Source of the DNA: JBBDKV01 sp040879165
Lineage (GTDB): Bacteria > Patescibacteriota > Microgenomatia > UBA1400 > PJMF01
Direction of reading: 5' to 3'
Assembly: GCA_040879165.1 (NCBI GenBank)
Contig: JBBDKV010000006.1
Location: forward strand, 1 to 7,082
DNA length: 7,082 nt
This document shows positions 1 to 4,742 of the stretch, piece by piece (the first letter of the stretch is position 1; each line of letters starts with the position of its first letter). The notes below the pieces were generated by a model. The model saw only the letters and a program-made list of their open reading frames with translations, was not told the DNA's origin and ran no database searches. The position numbers and the translations under genes were made by a program.

Positions 1-27
1 AGTTGGATAGCTGTCGAGGCGGAGTAA
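1..27 (+). CDS. 3' end of an upstream gene (partial)
   Basis: Frame 1 is open from the window edge and reads SWIAVEAE before a TAA at 25-27. The stop lies 3 bases before the ATG of the next gene, and its last codons carry that gene's GGAG ribosome-binding site, as expected in a packed late phage operon. Only eight residues are visible, so no function can be given; a virion protein is likely from position alone. Frame 3 is also open to about base 95, but it would overlap the next gene deeply and its translation looks unnatural. Confidence 0.4.
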   Translation, partial: SWIAVEAE

Positions 28-30
28 ATA

Positions 31-138
31 ATGTCAAAATTATTATTGCTAAATACTCAATCAAGATTGCCAATAATTACTCTCAGCGATGTTGAACTTG
101 GCAAACTAAGCGTTGTCTATCAATTAGCAAAGGGATAA
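31..138 (+). CDS. Hypothetical 35-residue protein
   Basis: This is a short reading frame, starting at ATG 31 and ending at TAA 136-138. It has a GGAG Shine-Dalgarno sequence 6 bases before the start, and its stop is 2 bases before the next ATG, so it fits the spacing of the operon well. The product starts MSKLLLLNTQSRLPIITLSD and ends VYQLAKG. It has a hydrophobic leucine-rich start but no clear membrane span or known domain. I do not recognise it. Between virion-type and lysis genes it may be a small structural or assembly accessory protein, which is only a positional guess. The spacing and ribosome-binding site are the main support. Confidence 0.5.
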   Translation: MSKLLLLNTQSRLPIITLSDVELGKLSVVYQLAKG

Positions 139-140
139 CA

Positions 141-446
141 ATGCCAGTCACTAGTAATGCAGTATCGATTGGAACAACAGCGGTAAAAATTGTTGATGCC
201 AAAAGCGTTCCTGGTGCAACCCATCAATATTACGACCCAAATATTCAAAGCAAATTTGTGTTTTTACAAGATGGTGCGTATAGCAGTCAAACAGAAGTTT
301 ATATTGGTGGACCCTCAGTCACTACAAGCAATGGCGTAAAAATGTCAAAATCAAACGTTACAGCAATTCAATTGTTTGCTGACGATGAATTATATGCAAT
401 TGCCACTGATACAGACGGTGAAATTAGAGTCACACAAGTAGCGTAA
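141..446 (+). CDS. Small probable virion protein (head or tail accessory)
   Basis: A 101-residue protein with an AAAGGG ribosome-binding site 7 bases before ATG 141. It is rich in Ser, Thr, Val and Gly and alternates short hydrophobic stretches with turns, as beta-sandwich proteins do. Segments such as FVFLQDGAYSSQTEVYIGG and AIQLFADDELYAIA resemble small decoration or tail-associated proteins I recall from aquatic phage genomes, which usually sit at the end of the structural block. There is no signal peptide, membrane segment or catalytic motif. Position supports this: it is the last gene before the lysis cassette. The exact role (capsid decoration, neck or tail fibre accessory) cannot be told from sequence alone, and the virion assignment is inference. 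Confidence 0.6.
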   Translation: MPVTSNAVSIGTTAVKIVDAKSVPGATHQYYDPNIQSKFVFLQDGAYSSQTEVYIGGPSVTTSNGVKMSKSNVTAIQLFADDELYAIATDTDGEIRVTQVA

Positions 447-459
447 TTTCTGCGTGTTA

Positions 460-489
460 TTTACATCTAAGCAATTGTTTTTTTAGACT
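460..489 (+). promoter_or_regulatory. Candidate promoter for leaderless transcription of the lysis cassette
   Basis: TTTACA (460-465, five of six matches to TTGACA) is followed after 18 bases by TAGACT (484-489, four of six to TATAAT). Six bases later comes ATG 496 of the first lysis gene, so transcription would begin at or next to the start codon. The gene has no recognisable Shine-Dalgarno sequence, which agrees with leaderless translation, a common mode in actinobacteria. The spacer carries a run of seven T. I saw no strong stem there, so a terminator for the upstream gene is less likely. Inference from motif match and spacing only. Confidence 0.35.
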
Positions 490-495
490 TCTATT

Positions 496-747
496 ATGAC
501 TGAAACCAGCGAACAACCTCACGCAAGAGTAACGCTTCAGATGCTTTATGATAAGCAACTTGAGAATGAACGATTATTGATTGAACTTACTGGACGACTA
601 AACCATATTGAGTCGTTACCAATGCGAGTTCGTGACCTTGAACTGAGACAAGCACGAAGTGCATGGATTGAGAAAGTCGCTTACGCAGGTTTGCTTGCTG
701 CGGTCACCGCTTTAGTTGGCGGTCTGATGGCTTTCGTAGGAGGCTAA
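496..747 (+). CDS. XhlA-like lysis accessory: coiled coil plus one membrane segment
   Basis: An 83-residue protein. Residues 12-58 form a charged amphipathic helix with heptad-like spacing (LYDKQLENERLLIELTGRL, then RVRDLELRQ), and residues 61-82 are a single hydrophobic membrane segment rich in Ala, Leu, Val and Gly. This plan, a soluble coiled coil followed by a C-terminal anchor, is that of the haemolysin XhlA family of phage lysis accessory proteins. It lies one base before the M23 peptidase gene and shares the cassette with two more membrane proteins. There is no Shine-Dalgarno sequence before ATG 496, so translation may be leaderless. It probably sits in the host inner membrane and helps holin action or endolysin release. 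A minor virion or tail-anchoring role cannot be excluded. Confidence 0.6.
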   Translation: MTETSEQPHARVTLQMLYDKQLENERLLIELTGRLNHIESLPMRVRDLELRQARSAWIEKVAYAGLLAAVTALVGGLMAFVGG

Positions 748-748
748 A

Positions 749-1342
749 ATGGCACAATGGCAACATCCTTTTCCTAAAAGCACAATTACTAGCGGCTTTG
801 GCTCGACTCGACCACCACGCACATCACCTCACAGAGGCACTGATTACGCTCCTAACGCCAAAACATTGATACCTGCTATAACTGATGGCAAGGTCACTAA
901 AATCGCTTACAGCAACATCCTCGGCTGGTTTATGGAGTTCGTAACAGATGAGCATGGTTTGTATATCGGTCACGCACATCTCTATTGCCACAAGCACGAC
1001 ACAATAACCTGCAATGGTAAAGACCATAATGATGGGTCAACCTGCATGAAGAATCTAAAAGTTGGTCACCGAGTAGAAATTGGACAGCCAGTTGGCAGAG
1101 TAGGCAATAGTGGTGCAAGTCGGGGAGCTCACCTGCACATTACAGCCAGCAAAAAACCTGATATGCGATTTTCTAAACCTTTTGACATTGAACAATTTAT
1201 TGACCAGAAGATTGCTAAGCAAAATCGTAAAAAGAAAGTGCCTAAAATCGTAAAACCTAAAAAGGACAAGCCTGAGCCGATGTTGTTTTTAGGTCAAAAG
1301 TTTGGCAGATTTTGGACAATTTGGAAGAAAAAATATGATTGA
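749..1342 (+). CDS. M23 family zinc metallopeptidase, probable endolysin
   Basis: A 197-residue protein with an M23 (LytM/lysostaphin-type) catalytic domain over about residues 8-150. The zinc and catalytic signatures are visible: HRGTD with H28 and D32, H77 in GHAHL, and the final motif GNSGASRGAHLH with H128 and H130. The family cleaves peptide cross-links or stems of peptidoglycan. An insert at residues 80-99 holds C80, C88 and C99 among several His and Asp residues. After the domain comes a strongly basic tail (residues 154-175, many Lys-Pro pairs) that may contact the anionic wall. There is no signal peptide, so export must rely on the neighbouring holins, as for a classic endolysin. AGGAGG lies just before ATG 749. 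A tail-borne wall hydrolase is the alternative, but the holin neighbours favour lysis. Confidence 0.85.
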   Translation: MAQWQHPFPKSTITSGFGSTRPPRTSPHRGTDYAPNAKTLIPAITDGKVTKIAYSNILGWFMEFVTDEHGLYIGHAHLYCHKHDTITCNGKDHNDGSTCMKNLKVGHRVEIGQPVGRVGNSGASRGAHLHITASKKPDMRFSKPFDIEQFIDQKIAKQNRKKKVPKIVKPKKDKPEPMLFLGQKFGRFWTIWKKKYD

Positions 1343-1622
1343 AAAGATGTCAGGCTTTTGGAAATTTACTAAAAACGCCTTATTTTTCTTAGGCACACCA
1401 CCAGACGATATTTCTGACGGATGGAAATTTAGGCGGTCACTTATTTATGGCGGTTACAGGTTATCGGTAGCCATGATAATTTTTGGAGCATTGACTTTTT
1501 TGTGGGATACAGATGTGAGTGCAACACTGGTAGTATCTGGAACAAGCATGATTAGCATAATTATTACAGCGTATGTAGCAGGTGCTACATATGATGACAA
1601 CAAAAACAGGAAGGAACCATGA
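1335..1622 (+). CDS. Two-membrane-segment protein, holin-like
   Basis: A 95-residue protein. I chose ATG 1335 over the upstream in-frame ATG 1302 because GGAAG lies 7 bases before it and it overlaps the peptidase gene by only 8 bases. Residues 1-40 are soluble, with a basic stretch before the membrane (KFRRSL). Membrane segments lie at about residues 41-57 (RLSVAMIIFGALTFLW) and 64-84 (TLVVSGTSMISIIITAYVAG), followed by a short charged tail DDNKNRKEP. Size, topology and its place between the endolysin and an r1t-type holin suggest a second holin, an antiholin or a spanin-like partner. I cannot name a specific family. The end of this gene carries the strong AGGAAGG ribosome-binding site discussed for the next gene. 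Confidence 0.6.
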   Translation: MIEKMSGFWKFTKNALFFLGTPPDDISDGWKFRRSLIYGGYRLSVAMIIFGALTFLWDTDVSATLVVSGTSMISIIITAYVAGATYDDNKNRKEP

Positions 1623-1839
1623 TGTTTATTACACAAAAAAGTTTTGGTCGTACAGCCTTGAGAGAATGGTAAAAACTTTTGCCCAATCCGCCATAGCAGT
1701 GTTAGGTACTGGTAGCGTTGGTTTATTAGCTATTGAATGGGTTGATATGTTTTCAATCGCAGGCGGAGCCGCATTTCTTAGCTTATTGACTTCGATAGTC
1801 ACCAATGGTCGCAAACCAAGCGGAAACTCAGAGGAGTAA
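1591..1839 (+). CDS. r1t-type holin, with a frame conflict at its start
   Basis: The body reads KKFWSYSLERMVKTFAQSAI, then two hydrophobic stretches (AVLGTGSVGLLAIEWV; FSIAGGAAFLSLLTSIV) and a charged tail. This is the pattern of the phage r1t holin family, which forms inner-membrane lesions that release the endolysin. In this frame the usable starts are GTG 1582, ATG 1591 and ATG 1594; I give 1591, with only AGG at 1580-1582 as ribosome-binding site. The best start signal, AGGAAGG followed by ATG 1619 in a classic ATGA overlap, lies in the neighbouring frame and gives MMFITQKSFGRTALREW and a stop. One extra A in the A6 run at 1635-1640, or a -1 slip there, would join that start to the holin body as MMFITQKKFWSYSLER, the expected N-terminus. 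The true start is therefore uncertain; the family call is firmer. Confidence 0.7.
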   Translation: MMTTKTGRNHDVYYTKKFWSYSLERMVKTFAQSAIAVLGTGSVGLLAIEWVDMFSIAGGAAFLSLLTSIVTNGRKPSGNSEE

Positions 1840-1858
1840 TACCTCAGACTATGAAGAT

Positions 1859-1887
1859 AGCCCCCAGTCAATCTTCGGCTGGGGGTT
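1859..1887 (+). terminator. Hairpin terminator between convergent operons
   Basis: AGCCCCCAG (1859-1867) pairs with CTGGGGGTT (1879-1887), giving nine pairs including one G-U. Two inner pairs (T1868-G1878, C1869-G1877) leave a loop of seven. The plus-strand tail is only moderately T-rich (CTTCGTC), and the minus-strand tail reads CTATCTTCAT, so it may act in both directions but weakly. It follows the holin stop by 19 bases. The stop codon of the convergent 46-residue gene falls inside the loop, so both operons end here. Confidence 0.65.
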
Positions 1888-2008
1888 CTTCGTCTAACCA
1901 TTCATATTGGTGAGCAAAAATATTTAGCACAAAATATAAGCCAACAAAAAACAATGAGCCGACTACTGCTAAAACTGCAATACCAAACAAAGGTAAGAAG
2001 TCAGTCAT
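1868..2008 (-). CDS. 46-residue single-membrane-segment protein
   Basis: A small gene at the end of the leftward operon. The product starts MTDFLPLFGIAVLAVVGSLF, continues as a hydrophobic helix to about residue 31 (FVGLYFVLNIF) and ends in an acidic tail, WLDEEPPAED. This is a clear one-pass membrane protein, probably with the N-terminus outside or a very short N-tail. ATG 2008 (or ATG 2011, one codon longer) overlaps the preceding gene's stop by 8-11 bases, so translation is probably coupled; no separate Shine-Dalgarno sequence is evident. The stop codon lies in the loop of the terminator hairpin. Function is unknown. Small membrane proteins in phage early operons include antiholins and superinfection-exclusion factors, but nothing here chooses between them. 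Confidence 0.6.
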   Translation of the reverse strand: MTDFLPLFGIAVLAVVGSLFFVGLYFVLNIFAHQYEWLDEEPPAED

Positions 2009-2195
2009 CATAAGCGGCATTGTCTAAATAATCCTTGCAAAGGTCATCAGCATCGCTAAAGAAATTTTCAGCAATCGTTGCCCACTTTTCGTCTGATATG
2101 TCCTCGTCTACTTCGTCTTTTGTGTACCAGATAACGGCAATTGTTTCATCATCATCTAATATTGCAAGGCGTTTTCTTAGTTCCTTGACTGTCAT
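2001..2195 (-). CDS. Hypothetical acidic 64-residue protein
   Basis: The product begins MTVKELRKRLAILDDDETIA, a start shared by many small phage proteins whose first helix is followed by a strand (IAVIWY). The rest is very acidic (DEVDEDISDEKW, DADDLCKDYLDNAAYDD) and predicted mostly helical. ATG 2195 overlaps the upstream gene's stop by 4 bases (ATGA), which implies coupled translation. High negative charge could mean a DNA-mimic or inhibitor protein, but I see no motif that supports a specific target. It belongs to the cluster of four small genes downstream of ssb that probably act in early host takeover or regulation. Function unknown. Confidence 0.65.
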   Translation of the reverse strand: MTVKELRKRLAILDDDETIAVIWYTKDEVDEDISDEKWATIAENFFSDADDLCKDYLDNAAYDD

Positions 2196-2422
2196 TCCTC
2201 ATCCTCTGCTATTCCGTACAAGTCGTACATACCATCTTCTTTTTTTCTTGATACTACCTTGACTCCATATTGTTGACCTATGACAGTACCCTGAGAGGCG
2301 TGTTTGACAGTACCAATCCTCGCCCATTGATTTGGGTTGTCTTTGAGTTCATCAGTAATAGCAGCCCACTTAGTCGAGGACTGTCCTCTTTTAGCCTTGG
2401 GTGGCTCTATCCATTCAACCAT
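2192..2422 (-). CDS. Hypothetical 76-residue protein (W-A-I repeat pattern)
   Basis: I chose ATG 2422 over the in-frame start at 2452 because it overlaps the previous gene by only 8 bases and has a GAGAAAG sequence just upstream. The product starts MVEWIEPPKAKRGQSSTKWA and has two related phrases, KWAAITDELKDNP and QWARIGTVKHASQG, followed by GVKVVSRKKEDGMYDLYGIAEDEE. The last part looks like a pair of beta strands with a basic turn. The layout of helix, Trp-Ala-x-Ile turn and C-terminal strands matches small uncharacterised actinophage proteins I recall, which may bind nucleic acid. There is no catalytic motif. Its stop overlaps the next gene's start by 4 bases. Function unknown. Confidence 0.6.
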   Translation of the reverse strand: MVEWIEPPKAKRGQSSTKWAAITDELKDNPNQWARIGTVKHASQGTVIGQQYGVKVVSRKKEDGMYDLYGIAEDEE

Positions 2423-2672
2423 TTTTCTCTTTCTCGTTAAGTTCCTCAACATCAGTCATGTTGATTTCGCCAAGTGCAACTCTAGAGGCGTGACGATAGC
2501 CAAGCTGAAACTCCTGATTCTGTAAACCAGTAAGCTCAAACCTTGCAAGATTATCCTCCGCTGTTTCCTTAGCCAGTCTGTCACCAGTAGCATGTCCAGC
2601 ATTCCAGCCAACCTGCCAAATAAATTTATAAGTATTTGGCATCATACTTTCAATAATCCTCGGAAGAATCAT
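2415..2672 (-). CDS. Hypothetical 85-residue helical protein
   Basis: I chose ATG 2672 because AAAGGG lies 5 bases upstream; a GTG two codons earlier (2678) would overlap that ribosome-binding site. Two similar glycine-containing helices are visible, QVGWNAGHATGDRLAKE (residues 20-36) and QLGYRHASRVALGE (56-69), joined by an acidic and polar linker. The C-terminus is charged (VEELNEKEKNG). The paired G-x-x-x-G/A helices suggest helix packing or dimer formation. There is no membrane segment or enzyme motif. It is the first gene after the 46-base gap behind ssb and follows an extended -10 promoter, so it may head a separately expressed group of four small genes. Function unknown. Confidence 0.6.
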   Translation of the reverse strand: MILPRIIESMMPNTYKFIWQVGWNAGHATGDRLAKETAEDNLARFELTGLQNQEFQLGYRHASRVALGEINMTDVEELNEKEKNG

Positions 2673-2700
2673 TATCACCCTTTCTTATAGTCATTGTGTA

Positions 2701-2709
2701 ATTATATCA
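2701..2709 (-). promoter_or_regulatory. Extended -10 promoter inside the leftward operon
   Basis: Read on the minus strand this is TGATATAAT: a perfect TATAAT (2706-2701) preceded by the TGn of an extended -10 element. No -35 box is visible at the usual distance, which extended -10 promoters do not require. Transcription would begin near 2694, leaving about 22 bases of leader with AAAGGG before ATG 2672. It lies in the only real gap of the leftward operon, behind the ssb stop, and would allow the last four genes to be expressed apart from the recombination genes. Confidence 0.5.
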
Positions 2710-2718
2710 AGGATTTGA

Positions 2719-3141
2719 TTAGAATGGCGATTCTTCATCTAGTGGGTCTGCTAATTGATATGAATTCGCACCATTAGTAACAGGTGCTGAGTAATTTGCC
2801 TTAGGCACTCGACTCAAATCCAAGCCTAATGACTCAAGGTCGAGTCGCATAGTCTGACGATTATTGCCATCCTTATCTGTAAACTCCTCCATAATCAATT
2901 TGCCAGAGGCAATGACCTTATCGCCCTTTTTTATTTGATTACTAATGTTTTCAGCAAAGCCACGCCATGCAGTTGTTTTTAGAAACAAAGTCGTTCCATC
3001 AACCCATTCGGCTGTGGTCGAGTCATATTTTGATGGTGTAGATGCAATAGTCATATTGACCACATTGAACCCACTCTTTACTGTTTTTAGCTCAGGGTCA
3101 GCTGTTACAAATCCAACGATGGTCAGGTTTGTGTTATTCAT
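2719..3141 (-). CDS. ssb: Single-stranded DNA-binding protein
   Basis: A 140-residue SSB. The N-terminal OB-fold spans about residues 1-110: the start NLTIVGFVTADPELKTVKSG matches the family pattern for strand 1, followed by VVNMTIAST, the aromatic DNA-contact strand TLFLKTTAWRGFAENI and the KKGDKVIASGKL turn. A flexible Asn/Ser/Pro linker leads to the acidic tip DEESPF, the signature through which SSBs recruit partner proteins. The protein coats single-stranded DNA during phage replication and recombination. It is slightly shorter than typical bacterial SSBs, as phage versions often are. Its ATG overlaps the HNH stop by 8 bases and uses GGAG in the end of that gene. With exonuclease and RecT upstream, the three form a recombination module. 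Confidence 0.93.
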   Translation of the reverse strand: MNNTNLTIVGFVTADPELKTVKSGFNVVNMTIASTPSKYDSTTAEWVDGTTLFLKTTAWRGFAENISNQIKKGDKVIASGKLIMEEFTDKDGNNRQTMRLDLESLGLDLSRVPKANYSAPVTNGANSYQLADPLDEESPF

Positions 3142-3469
3142 GTTTTTCTCCGTTTTCGTCTAAGTAATACCACTCACCTAATGAGTAGTAAAAAACTGCT
3201 TCTTTTGTTGGGTCAATTGGAGGGTTTGCATTTCTTGGTAATTTGTAACCTGCAATTTTTGCCTCCAATAGTTTCTGTGTTGATGCCTCCATGTCTGAAT
3301 TGCAATAAGTACAAACAAGCAACAAATATGGGTAGGAGTCAAATAACTTACTGCCACCTGCTCCACGATTTACACGATGGTGAATTGTCAAGTCGTTGCT
3401 CGTTCCACAAACTACACATAGTTCGCCATCACGTCTAAATATCTGTTGTCTAACCTTTTTGCTAATCAA
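3134..3469 (-). CDS. HNH-family protein with divergent catalytic motif
   Basis: A 111-residue protein. Residues 7-60 have the zinc-ribbon and HNH layout: FRRDGELCVVC (C18, C21), IHHRVNRGAGG (H30, H31) and LLLVCTYCN (C53, C56). The Cys pairs should bind a structural zinc and H30/H31 the catalytic metal. Two usual HNH residues differ: the Asn before the LxxLC segment is Tyr48, and the His after the second Cys pair is Asn57. A similar variant is, as I recall, seen in some actinophage HNH proteins. It may be a nicking or homing-type nuclease, a factor in phage DNA processing, or a DNA-binding protein with reduced activity. The C-terminal part ends in a strand-rich WYYLDENGEKHE. Translation is coupled to both neighbours by 4- and 8-base overlaps. 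Confidence 0.78.
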   Translation of the reverse strand: MISKKVRQQIFRRDGELCVVCGTSNDLTIHHRVNRGAGGSKLFDSYPYLLLVCTYCNSDMEASTQKLLEAKIAGYKLPRNANPPIDPTKEAVFYYSLGEWYYLDENGEKHE

Positions 3470-3831
3470 GGCACGTATTTATTCACACTATGCAATTTAG
3501 CTTCTTCACGTTCGCTTGTGATTTCAGAACGCAAGGCATCAGCTCGTGCTTCTAACCAGTTGAGTTTTTTACGCAATATCTCAACTGTGTTTTCAGCCAA
3601 ACGCCTTTTGAGGTTTAGGTTATGAATTTCCTCATTGGCGTATGTCAAGGTTTCAGCCCAACTACTTGCAATCGATGGATTTTTGATGCGATGCTCAGTT
3701 TTTGAGAGAGCAAATTTATGTTCAAAATCAGCTCTTGCAACTGCTTCTTCTTTTTGAGCAGGTGTCCATTCTTCCAATAAAAACCTGTTCCACTCAATCA
3801 GATGGTCATTTAGTTTCTTCTGACTCAACAT
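3466..3831 (-). CDS. Coiled-coil protein of the recombination operon
   Basis: A 121-residue, almost wholly helical and highly charged protein. The first half has Trp-containing helices (LIEWNRFLLEEWTPAQKEEA); residues 66-110 make a long heptad-like helix (LKRRLAENTVEILRKKLNWL, then EARADALRSEITSEREEA). Similar proteins of unknown function are, as I recall, often encoded beside recT in actinophage genomes. Likely a dimeric or structural partner in recombination or replication; no enzyme motif is present. ATG 3831 lies inside the end of the 59-residue gene (26-base overlap), with GGTGGTGA as a possible ribosome-binding site. Its stop overlaps the HNH start by 4 bases. Function unknown. Confidence 0.75.
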   Translation of the reverse strand: MLSQKKLNDHLIEWNRFLLEEWTPAQKEEAVARADFEHKFALSKTEHRIKNPSIASSWAETLTYANEEIHNLNLKRRLAENTVEILRKKLNWLEARADALRSEITSEREEAKLHSVNKYVP

Positions 3832-3985
3832 CAGGAATCACCACCATCTGGTCAGCGTGATGGTCAATATTGCGAACAATCTCCTCTTTTACAATTGATG
3901 GTATTTGTTCTACTGCAATCTCACCACTAAGGTCTTCAATTGTGATTGGTATTATTGCTAGGTATTTATGAAGGTTGGTGGGCAT
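3806..3985 (-). CDS. 59-residue hypothetical protein bridging recT and the coiled-coil gene
   Basis: This small frame fills what would otherwise be a 134-base gap. ATG 3985 lies inside the last codons of recT (20-base overlap) and is preceded by AGGAGGT at a spacing of 5 bases, the strongest ribosome-binding site in the operon. The product starts MPTNLHKYLAIIPITIEDLS and ends in an acidic tail (VVIPDVESEETK). It alternates short hydrophobic strands with acidic turns and has no Cys, membrane segment or known motif. Coupling to recT suggests a helper for the recombinase or a short regulator. Function unknown. Support comes from the ribosome-binding site, gap filling and a clean open frame. Confidence 0.65.
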   Translation of the reverse strand: MPTNLHKYLAIIPITIEDLSGEIAVEQIPSIVKEEIVRNIDHHADQMVVIPDVESEETK

Positions 3986-4742
3986 CCTCTACCTCCTCAA
4001 ACTCACTGGATTTAGTAACAAACTCTGCTTGCAATTCAGCAGTCATCTCGCTCAATCCTTTTGCCTCCTGATATAAGCTCCGTAAACTGTCCTTGTCTTG
4101 CATCTGCTTTAGTTCGTTTCTCCAATCACGACCACTACCGACTGGTTCGGGCTGGGCGTTAGCAGAGTCCATCTCCTCCGATACATAAAGACCGCTTAGC
4201 TCCATAGGGAACGCTTTACGTAGTGCGAGCATCTCAGCACACTTACCAAGCATCAACGCACCATGCTGTGTCCACATCTGACTCAGCTTGCCATTGAAAT
4301 ATGGTGCATATGATTTCCATGTTGCAACAGCGTACAGGGGTTCAGTAAAGCCATCACGCATGACAGCGGCTCTTGCGGCTCGTGGTGGCTCATCTGCAAG
4401 CCAAACGTCTACCCAAGTTTCGCCATCCGTAGTCCACTCAATCGGCTTTTGACCTGCATATTCACCGCTTCGCTGTGCTACCAACCTTGCACCATCTATG
4501 CCAACTTGGATTGAATATTTACCACCTCGTTCGATGCAATAAATTTGGCGAGCAATTGGGTCAAGTTGTGTCCGTTGAACTGTTTGAGCAAACGCTTCAA
4601 TTACAGGTCGAGGTGCTAAGGCAATCTGGTCACCTTGGCTTGTCCGTATTTTTTTATACAATCCAGCAAACTCCATAAGAGCTTTCTGCGACTCGCTCCA
4701 TTGTGTTTCATCACCGTTAGTTGGTATTGCTACTTCATTCAT
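3966..4742 (-). CDS. recT: RecT/Bet-type single-strand annealing recombinase
   Basis: A 258-residue protein of the phage recombination protein Bet (RecT-superfamily) type. Family phrases are clear: TQLDPIARQIYCIERGGKYS (residues 58-77) with IQVGIDGARLVAQRSGEYAG (78-97), and the C-terminal core HGALMLGKCAEMLALRKAFP followed by LSGLYVSEEM (160-191). Residues 192-258 are a variable acidic, helical tail. The protein binds single-stranded DNA left by the partner exonuclease and anneals complementary strands, in recombination-dependent replication and repair. ATG 4742 overlaps the exonuclease stop (ATGA) and is preceded by GAGGAGG in that gene's end, so the pair is made in step. Length is normal for the Bet group. 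Confidence 0.93.
   Translation of the reverse strand: MNEVAIPTNGDETQWSESQKALMEFAGLYKKIRTSQGDQIALAPRPVIEAFAQTVQRTQLDPIARQIYCIERGGKYSIQVGIDGARLVAQRSGEYAGQKPIEWTTDGETWVDVWLADEPPRAARAAVMRDGFTEPLYAVATWKSYAPYFNGKLSQMWTQHGALMLGKCAEMLALRKAFPMELSGLYVSEEMDSANAQPEPVGSGRDWRNELKQMQDKDSLRSLYQEAKGLSEMTAELQAEFVTKSSEFEEVEDAHQPS

Noticed and set aside
449..484. Possible terminator after the virion protein because of a run of seven T
   Set aside because: No stable stem precedes the T-run; it is better explained as the spacer of the candidate promoter.
824..1118. Two minus-strand frames opposite the M23 peptidase
   Set aside because: Both lie antisense to a gene with clear catalytic motifs, and neither has a plausible start signal.
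1629..1901. Minus-strand 90-codon frame opposite the holin
   Set aside because: It crosses the terminator stem and opposes the holin body, and its translation shows no coherent domain.
3181..3438. Plus-strand 85-codon frame opposite the HNH gene
   Set aside because: A shadow of the HNH frame: it is out of line with the operon direction and its translation has no recognisable pattern.
3827..3837. AACATCAGGAA matching 6705-6715 next to the iteron-like repeats
   Set aside because: A single 11-base match in coding sequence that lacks the TGATATCA core of the exact units; in 7 kb such a match can arise by chance.
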